In this document: positions 58,269 through 64,000 of the stretch, piece by piece
How positions within the stretch are numbered: position 1 is the first letter of the stretch
Layout: each line of letters begins with the position of its first letter
NCBI RefSeq assembly: GCF_018873765.1
Contig: NC_057918.1
Location: 63,800,871-63,864,870 of the forward strand
DNA length: 64,000 nucleotides
From: Telopea speciosissima
Taxonomy: Eukaryota > Streptophyta > Magnoliopsida > Proteales > Proteaceae
Direction: 5' to 3'
The notes under the pieces: model-generated
Told to the model about the DNA's origin: nothing
Databases searched by the model: none
The model's input: the letters and a program-made list of their open reading frames with translations, nothing else
Made by a program: the position numbers and the translations under genes

Positions 58269-59513
58269 TCATGCAGTGTCCTCAATGCATGTATAAAAGA
58301 AAAAAATAAGGACAAGGGAGGAGATGAAGGGGCTTACCAGATATAATAAAAAAAGAGGGTCATGAAGAATGATGAGCTCTATAAAAAGTGCTAGGAGCAG
58401 CAACAAAAATCTCAATCCATGGCCAGTAAATGGAGAAATAACTTCAGACCCAGAAAACACTCGACCATGAATTTTAGTAAAACGAGAAATAATATAAAAG
58501 TTAAGTACAACTGAGAAATATCCAATAGAAAAAACTATCCTCATGGGACAGTGGAAAATGAAGGCACTAAAACTCAGGCCATAAATCCTTCCCTTCTCTT
58601 CCATTTGCAATGTAGAATACCTATCATTCTTTGAAAAATCAACCAAGAACGGATCACAATAAGCATAAAAAGGATTATGAATAACCTCATCTAAATAATC
58701 ATAAAAAATTGGAGGTTTACTCAAATCAATCCTAGCAATATAACTATCGGCTATTTGCATAACTTGGTTTGCCAAATAAGGATCATGGAAATATGCTTGA
58801 AAGGCATTATGGCTAACATTGTCCTCCTCAATAAAATCGTCAAACCTAGGAGGTTTGGACAAATCAACATGTGAGACAATGAAATCCTTAAAATGACAAT
58901 TATCTAAGTTTTCCAAAGAGAGAGGAGGAGATCGAATTTTCTGGCTTTCTATGTTATCATGAAAATCTGATTCTAAATCAATAAATTCACTAGGCTCACT
59001 AAAATCAGAAATTTCAGGCAAAAGGTGGACTTCCCCAGGTAACTCATCAAACCTCGCTTCACTAATATCTTTAGGAGACTCAATCTCAACAAATAAATTG
59101 TCATGAAAAGCATCTTGTTGGGAGTGACTCTCATTAACCTCAAATTGGGGTGGTGGACTTTCAATATCATTAAACTGGGGATGGGGCGGTTCATTCTGAA
59201 CAGGAATCTGGTAGCATAGACTAGGTTCAGGCTGACTAGGTAATGTACCCGTTTCCTCCTCTTGCACCATGGTTATCAGTTGAGAGAGTTGCTTCTCCAT
59301 GGCATTTTGGCCTGTTGTGAGAAGGTCTATGTATTTCTCAAGCTCATTAAGTCTGGCCTCCTCACCCATGTTTTGAAACTCAAGGGGTTGGTGATATGGT
59401 TCAAGGAGAGGTGGCACATTGAGATTTAATGGAGGGTTGGGCATTGGAGGACCAAACTGACCATGATATTGGAAATTGGGTGGTCCAGCTTGGTTATTCC
59501 ATTGATCCCACAA
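58269..59513 (-). CDS. Element D gag C-terminal region fused to a hydrophobic tail
   Basis: An intact 414-codon ORF. The upstream frame (below) supplies TYNQGWSDHPDFL-type sequence, then this frame starts MWDQWNNQAGPPNFQ, the pattern that follows the gag domain in Athila elements (YNPGWRNHPNFSW...). Residues 45-85 (LNELEKYIDLLTTGQNAMEK) are helical. Residues 130-290 contain repeated DLSKPPRFDD/DLSKPPIFYD motifs. The last 110 residues are hydrophobic, with three or more possible membrane spans (for example FLLLLLALFIELIIL, LLYLVSPFISSLVLIFFFY), ending TCIEDTA. There is no retrotrans-gag core, protease or polymerase. It might be a relic or the only protein of a non-autonomous element. Confidence 0.6.
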   Translation of the reverse strand: MWDQWNNQAGPPNFQYHGQFGPPMPNPPLNLNVPPLLEPYHQPLEFQNMGEEARLNELEKYIDLLTTGQNAMEKQLSQLITMVQEEETGTLPSQPEPSLCYQIPVQNEPPHPQFNDIESPPPQFEVNESHSQQDAFHDNLFVEIESPKDISEARFDELPGEVHLLPEISDFSEPSEFIDLESDFHDNIESQKIRSPPLSLENLDNCHFKDFIVSHVDLSKPPRFDDFIEEDNVSHNAFQAYFHDPYLANQVMQIADSYIARIDLSKPPIFYDYLDEVIHNPFYAYCDPFLVDFSKNDRYSTLQMEEKGRIYGLSFSAFIFHCPMRIVFSIGYFSVVLNFYIISRFTKIHGRVFSGSEVISPFTGHGLRFLLLLLALFIELIILHDPLFLLYLVSPFISSLVLIFFFYTCIEDTA

Positions 59514-59842
59514 AAAATCGGGATGATCACTCCACCCCTGATTGTAAGTCCAAAAGAATTGTATTGAAATTGAAGACTCACATTCTCATCACCATAGCTA
59601 CCCCCATAAAGATTAGGGCATCCTTCCATAACATGGATTGTCTGGGGAAGTGACCAATCAAAATTTCCCGAAAGCCCATAGTTGGGTTGGGGAGCAAAAT
59701 TGTACTGGGGTGGTGCAAAATTGTTCTCTCTCTCACTACTTTTGGCTTCCCTAATCTGTTTAAATATTTCCTCCAAAATCATGGTTGCCTTAGCATCGGT
59801 CCATCTTTCCCCCAAAGTCTTATTTGGAAGTGTATCTTCCAT
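59514..59842 (-). pseudogene. Element D upstream gag-derived segment
   Basis: The minus-strand frame 59842-59426 starts MEDTLPNKTLGERWTDAKAT and has NFAPPQYNFAPQPNYG and FDWSLPQTIHVMEG. Near 59545 the frame slips into the frame of the 58269-59513 ORF. A single frameshift thus separates two parts of one ancestral gag-like protein. Confidence 0.6.
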
Positions 59843-60244
59843 TATTCTAAATTAATCACCTATCCCAAATTGAGGTCTCCCATAAAAAAAAGTTTAAAGA
59901 AAAATAAAAGACTAGAAAAAAAAAATACTAAAAACAAGAGGGAGCCCAAGGTAGATAGTGCATCTATCCCTCAGAAATCGAAACAATGGTTCCAAAGCTA
60001 TAAGGTTGCCATATAGGTTGACAGCAAGGGAACCCGTATAGTCTTCACGAGCCACCTACGGGCGACTCCAAATGGATTCTGATGTAGGGTGGAGGACTAC
60101 TATACGTTTATGTCTCCAACGCTCTCACTATGTCGCTTTCCTGTTATCAAGAGTGGTCACCTCCAAAGATAAGTCACATGCCAATCCAAACCACCCAACG
60201 AATCAAGGGGCACCAAGATTGGCTGGGTTTGGGCATATGAAGGA

Positions 60245-61876
60245 CACGAGGAGATATACACCACTCTATTTAATTAACTTAAAAGTAATGCAAAGTGAAC
60301 CAAATTAAAGTGTTAAATTAAACTAATTAAACTAATGAAAATTAATGCATCCTAACTCATAAGCATCTAACAAAATTAAGGGATTAAATTGGCGTCCTAA
60401 CACATGAGCATCTAACCTATCAAACTAAAGCGAATTGAAAGGAATAACAAAAACGCAGCCACACTTCATAATCACATAAAAAGAAATAAGGGAATAAAAG
60501 TGCATCCACATACCACAACCATATAAAAAAATAAAAGAAATAGAGGGAGAAGAAGAAGAAGATAGAGAGAGATAGAGGAAAGGGAGAATGAGATTAAGGG
60601 TTTAGAGAATGAGATACCTTGATGTGCTTGAATACTTGAATAAACTCACCATGGCTTCCTCTTCTAAATCTCCATGTCTTGTCATCAACATAGGAACTTA
60701 GACTAGGAAGCTTTAAACTAAAACTATTACAACCATTAAACTAGACTTATGAAATCAAAACTAAAAACTTAAGCCAAAAATAGGAAAAGAAGAGAAAATT
60801 TCACTAAGTGAATGAAATAAAAATTACACTAAAAAACTGAATTAAAATTGAACTAGAAACTAACTAAAAACTGAACTAAAACTAACTCCTTACAACCCAG
60901 AGGGCAAGGGGTATTTATAAGGGGAAGAGAGGAGAAGAGAGAACAGGGAAGTGTAGGAGAAATATTCCCTAAGAAAAGAGAATATTCTCTTCTCCTTCCT
61001 CTTTTACAATGCATTGAATCCTAAAAAAAAAGAAAAAAATAGAAAGAAGAAGAAGAGAAGATTGTTTACATAGACCTTCTATTTCTAGAAAAGTAAACTT
61101 CCAATTCTAACAAGTGCTTCTTTTTCTTTGTAGATATCTTCTCCAAACAATAAAATCAAAGCATCTTTGATTTTTCAACTTTCCATAGGTGAGAGAATAT
61201 CTTTCAAAATAAATCTATCCCAAGTAGAATTCCAGAAGTGCCCTTGAGAAGTTGGAGGAGAGAGAGAGAGTAAGGGTGATGACTAGGATTCCTTCAAGAA
61301 TAAATAAAATACCCATTCTGTCCTTTAGAAAACGTGGAGCATGGGGTGCTTATATAGGCCTCACCATTGTGTTCCTTGCGAAAAATCACCCAAAATAGAC
61401 CCAAATTTCGTCCAATTTGGAGTTCGGGAGCCCAAGATATCTCAAGTTGAAGTTGGACTGTCTAGAGCCCTCCAAATGGAATCTTTCGGGTACAAGAAAT
61501 ATAACTTTTGGTTATTGCGCTAAGACCCCTGGCATCTGAACTTTTGCTTCATTTTGTCCCTGTCCGACTGTCAATAATTACAAATAAACCCCTATAGACC
61601 ATTTTCGCACTTCGTTATGGAAACGGCCGTAACTTCTTCGTTTCAACTCGGAATCAAGTGCCGTTTGAACCGTTGCGAAGCTGACTCGATGGGCTACGCA
61701 TCCAAGCCATTAACACCTCTAAACAGCTTAAAAACATTTTCTTAGCATCATCTCCTCCATTTTCACAAGAATTCACCTAAAACCTGAAAAGCACAAGAAA
61801 GCACCGAGTAACTCTGTCCAATGTGGTAAAATATATGTTTTATGCCCTAAGATTTCACACATAAATGTGCTCATCA
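60245..61876 (-). mobile_element. Element D, 5' LTR (one end missing)
   Basis: Matches 55574-57203 from acacgaggagatata onward but lacks the first ~55 bases of the partner (the LTR's downstream end in element orientation). In their place is unrelated sequence (60001-60244) without a visible primer binding site. An internal deletion or rearrangement has therefore removed the LTR end and primer site, so this copy could not be reverse-transcribed again. Confidence 0.85.
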
Positions 61877-61881
61877 CTTGC

Positions 61882-62633
61882 GTTCTAGATTGGAGCATCC
61901 TGCACAAATTAAAATGGGTGAGTTACTTATGGGTAGTGTAAGAGAAGAATTAACAATGTATTTATTTATATTGTTCATAACCCAATTAGGATTAGGTTTT
62001 TCTAAGGCCACCACAGCTTTGTTCTTAACTGCCCAAATGAATTAACAACTTATGGAAAAGACACTATAAAACCATCGGAGCATTTGTTTATCTTTCTTGA
62101 GAGAAATGAAGACTTGGGTGCAGAATGATTTCAGATCCGGTACATCGATGTGGTCCGTTCTTAATCCAAGAGGACCTCCAGCCCAGATATGCTTTACCCA
62201 TTGACCGGAAAGAAAGAGATGCTTTGCAAATTCCTCCCCATTCTCACATAGAGCACAACTATTGTCAATCTGGATCCATCTGGAGAGAATATCCTTAGTG
62301 GGTAACCCTGCATTGATCAAACGCCAAATGAACAATTTAAATTTTGGTTGAATTGGACATTTCCATAAGAACTTCCACCAAGCAGAATCAACAGAAGAGA
62401 TAGTCGTAGTCTCAGAGATGAGTGACTGGGCAACTATTTTGGTAGTAAGAACACCATTTGGTGCCTTAATACAGTACCAGTTTTCAGATGATGAGGACGT
62501 ATTTATAGAGATGACAGTAGCAGTGCTCTGGACATTGAGCACCGCATTAAGTCGAGAGACATTCCAGGTGTCATTGGAGATGAAGGAGCTTACCAAAGCA
62601 GATCTATCTCCTGATGGAATGGGTGATGGTTGT
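61882..62633 (-). mobile_element. LINE fragment, 5' part (RT C-terminal zinc domain)
   Basis: Minus-strand coding 62662-62042 includes the zf-RVT pattern of plant L1 elements: WWKFLWKCPIQPKFKLFIWR, INAGLPTKDILSRW, CALCENGEEFAKHLFLSGQW and VKHIWAG. The fragment is 5' truncated, as is common for LINEs, and is cut by element D at CTTGC. Total LINE length without D is about 1.1 kb. Confidence 0.8.
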
Positions 62634-62644
62634 AATGCCATTTT

Positions 62645-63490
62645 GTTGTGGAGTGTATACATAACTGGATTGTTGAAGAACGCCCAAGATTTGAAAAAAA
62701 ATTAAAGTATCTTTGTTAAAAATTCTCGGCCATTGTCGGACCGAATTTGGCGGATGGAGATTTGAAATTGAGTTTTGACTAGTGTAAAAAAAATTCCAAA
62801 TAATGGAATTGACCTCTATTTTGTGGTTCATTAAGTATACCTATGTTGAACAGGAATAGTCATCAACAATATTTAGAAAATAGCAAGCGCCGGAGGGTGA
62901 AGGTGTGTGATAAGGCCCCCAAATGTCGGCCTGAATTAATTCAAAACAACATTTAGTAGAAATGTTACTAGAAGGGAATGGTAACCGAGTCTATTTTGCA
63001 AGTGGAAAAATAGTGCAAACATCCTTACTTTTAAAAGAAATATTAGGGTCTAAATGGTTCGATTTATTAAGAAGGGTAGGGGAGCACTGCGGAGGCCAAA
63101 GGAGGGGAAGACTCCAAGTAGTAGAGACCACCATGTCTTTTATCCGTCGCAAAAAACTGTCTTCGTCTGTTGGTCCTGAAAAAGAAAAGAATTAGAGAGA
63201 AAAACAATTAGACAATTGGTTTGGGCAGTGAGTTTACTCACAGATAAGAGATTAAATTTAGAAGAGAGAACATGTAGTACATTATGAAGAGAAAGATGTG
63301 GAAATAGAGGGACATTAACAACACGGGTTACAGGGGCAGCGAATCCATTAGGTAACCGTATAGAAATGGTGGTGGATGGGTTAGAAGTGGAAAATAAAGT
63401 GGGGTCAGCGACCATGTGATCTGTTGCACCGGTGTCAATAATCCAATAAAAGGAATGAGGAAATGCAAGGAGAGTTGTACCTGCTAGATT
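62645..63490 (-). pseudogene. Second copia element: protease, GAG-pre-integrase and integrase core
   Basis: From 63465 down: FYWIIDTGATDHMV (aspartic protease DTGA), LHNVLHVLSSKFNLLSVSKL (GAG-pre-integrase), FELIQADIWGPYHTPSPSG (first integrase Asp) and IRQIRSDNGREF (second Asp, about 62735). It ends at TPQQNG where the LINE is inserted. Stops and frameshifts abound. Gag upstream of the protease is missing; homology stops at about 63490. Confidence 0.85.
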
Positions 63491-63529
63491 AATCCATAAT
63501 TAATTGTTTTCCTAATTGCAAGGAGAGCT
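63491..63529. other. Filler DNA at a rearrangement junction
   Basis: Short AT-rich stretch between the broken copia element and the intron-derived piece. It ends with tgcaaggagag (63517-63527), a repeat of the same 11 bases found 51 bp earlier inside the copia sequence (63466-63476). This looks like copied filler from double-strand-break repair. Confidence 0.55.
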
Positions 63530-63620
63530 ATTTTGGTGGTCTTTTCATAATTGGTCGATTTGTATTGCTCGTGTGGTAGTCCTTTTCTCTGTCGGTTTAT
63601 ATCAGAATTTAAACTGAAAC
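63530..63620 (+). repeat. 91-bp copy of part of the PLAC8 leader intron
   Basis: Identical to 4119-4209 except for one base (g at 4188, a at 63599). It begins attttggtggtcttttcat and ends tttaaactgaaac. The original lies inside the 5' leader intron of the PLAC8 gene, about 59 kb away, in the same orientation. Confidence 0.93.
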
Positions 63621-63940
63621 TATTGGAGATAATTTACCCATCCGTTACAGATCAGTAGATAACTCTCCCAGATCAGCAGATAACTCACCCATCAGATGAC
63701 GTGGATATATTTGCGTAGTATACTACTTCACCAATCCACTGAAGTGGTGGAATCTTGTACGATTAAATCACTTACCCACCTCACCGTTTGCTTCTTTGAT
63801 CTATCTCCCAGCCACAATTCTTGGCTTGTAATGTTAATCACGTATCTACATGAGACTATATATACCCCATCTCTTGGGATATGAAAATAGGGAATAAAAT
63901 TCTTCATTCCAGCCATTATTAATCCGTTCTCTGTCCTACA
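63621..63940 (+). mobile_element. 5' LTR of a third copia element, running out of the window
   Basis: About 320 bp ending CCTACA. It contains a TATA motif (ctatatata near 63847) and aataaaatt near 63893. The first bases read TATTGGAG where TGTTGGAG is expected. It is followed by actttatca and TGGTATCAGAGC (63950-63961), the classic copia primer site for initiator tRNA-Met. The internal region continues beyond 64000. Confidence 0.75.
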
Positions 63941-63949
63941 ACTTTATCA

Positions 63950-63961
63950 TGGTATCAGAGC
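63950..63961 (+). other. Copia primer binding site
   Basis: TGGTATCAGAGC, complementary to the 3' end of initiator tRNA-Met as in many plant Ty1/copia elements. Confidence 0.9.
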
Positions 63962-64000
63962 GAACCTAGTTATTTGCTTCATACTACCTCGTTCGTCATG

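Overview
This is plant nuclear DNA, almost certainly from an angiosperm. It has AT-rich spacers, GT-AG introns, a plant-type histone H3, a PLAC8-family membrane protein and a heavy load of LTR retrotransposons. I cannot name the species. Only two ordinary genes look intact: a PLAC8/DUF2985 membrane-protein gene (+, 4696-6423, with a spliced 5' leader from about 3500) and an intronless H3.1-type histone H3 gene (-, 10933-11343). The left 14 kb also holds a TIR element (882-1227), a foldback (2544-2680), a copia-like LTR with primer site (7381-7907) and a decayed Ty1/copia RT-RNase H fragment (8751-10429).

From 14034 to 50972 one block of transposons is nested inside the 3' end of an ankyrin-repeat membrane-protein (ACD6/ITN1-like) gene or pseudogene. 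Level A is a short + strand LTR element (LTRs 14034-14838 and 50183-50972, with PBS and PPT). Inside it sits level B, a Ty3/gypsy Tat-type element on the - strand (15150-48464, target duplication CATAT). Inside B sits level C, a related Tat-type element (22264-40721, target duplication CAATG). A hAT-type MITE (49056-49788, 8-bp duplication GCCCCTGC) also lies in A.

The most interesting content is in B and C. Each carries gag-pol on the - strand. Between integrase and the 3' LTR each also has a sense ORF resembling the plant DUF7745/PMD-like family and, on the opposite strand, a multi-exon plant mobile domain (PMD) gene (B 17821-22087; C 24835-28142). The PMD genes share seven exons, an intron 1 made of a ~98-bp minisatellite, and an upstream region that looks like a copy of the LTR promoter (palindromes around CCACGGCGCCGTGG, then a TATA box, then a C-rich GGGTCCCC-type tract). 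Antisense introns would be invisible to splicing of the genomic RNA, which would explain how a spliced gene survives retrotransposition. Both PMD copies and both pol regions now carry stops and frameshifts.

From 52586 to the window end there is a second nest: a - strand Ty1/copia element (3' LTR 52586-52838, RT, integrase and protease up to about 63490), split by a 5'-truncated LINE (55138-62633, 11-bp duplication), which is itself split by a young Athila-type gypsy derivative (55517-61876, duplication CTTGC). At 63530-63620 a 91-bp near-identical copy of part of the PLAC8 leader intron (4119-4209) lies between the broken copia element and the 5' LTR of another copia element (63621-63940, PBS 63950) that runs out of the window. 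All counts, alignments and divergences here were made by eye.
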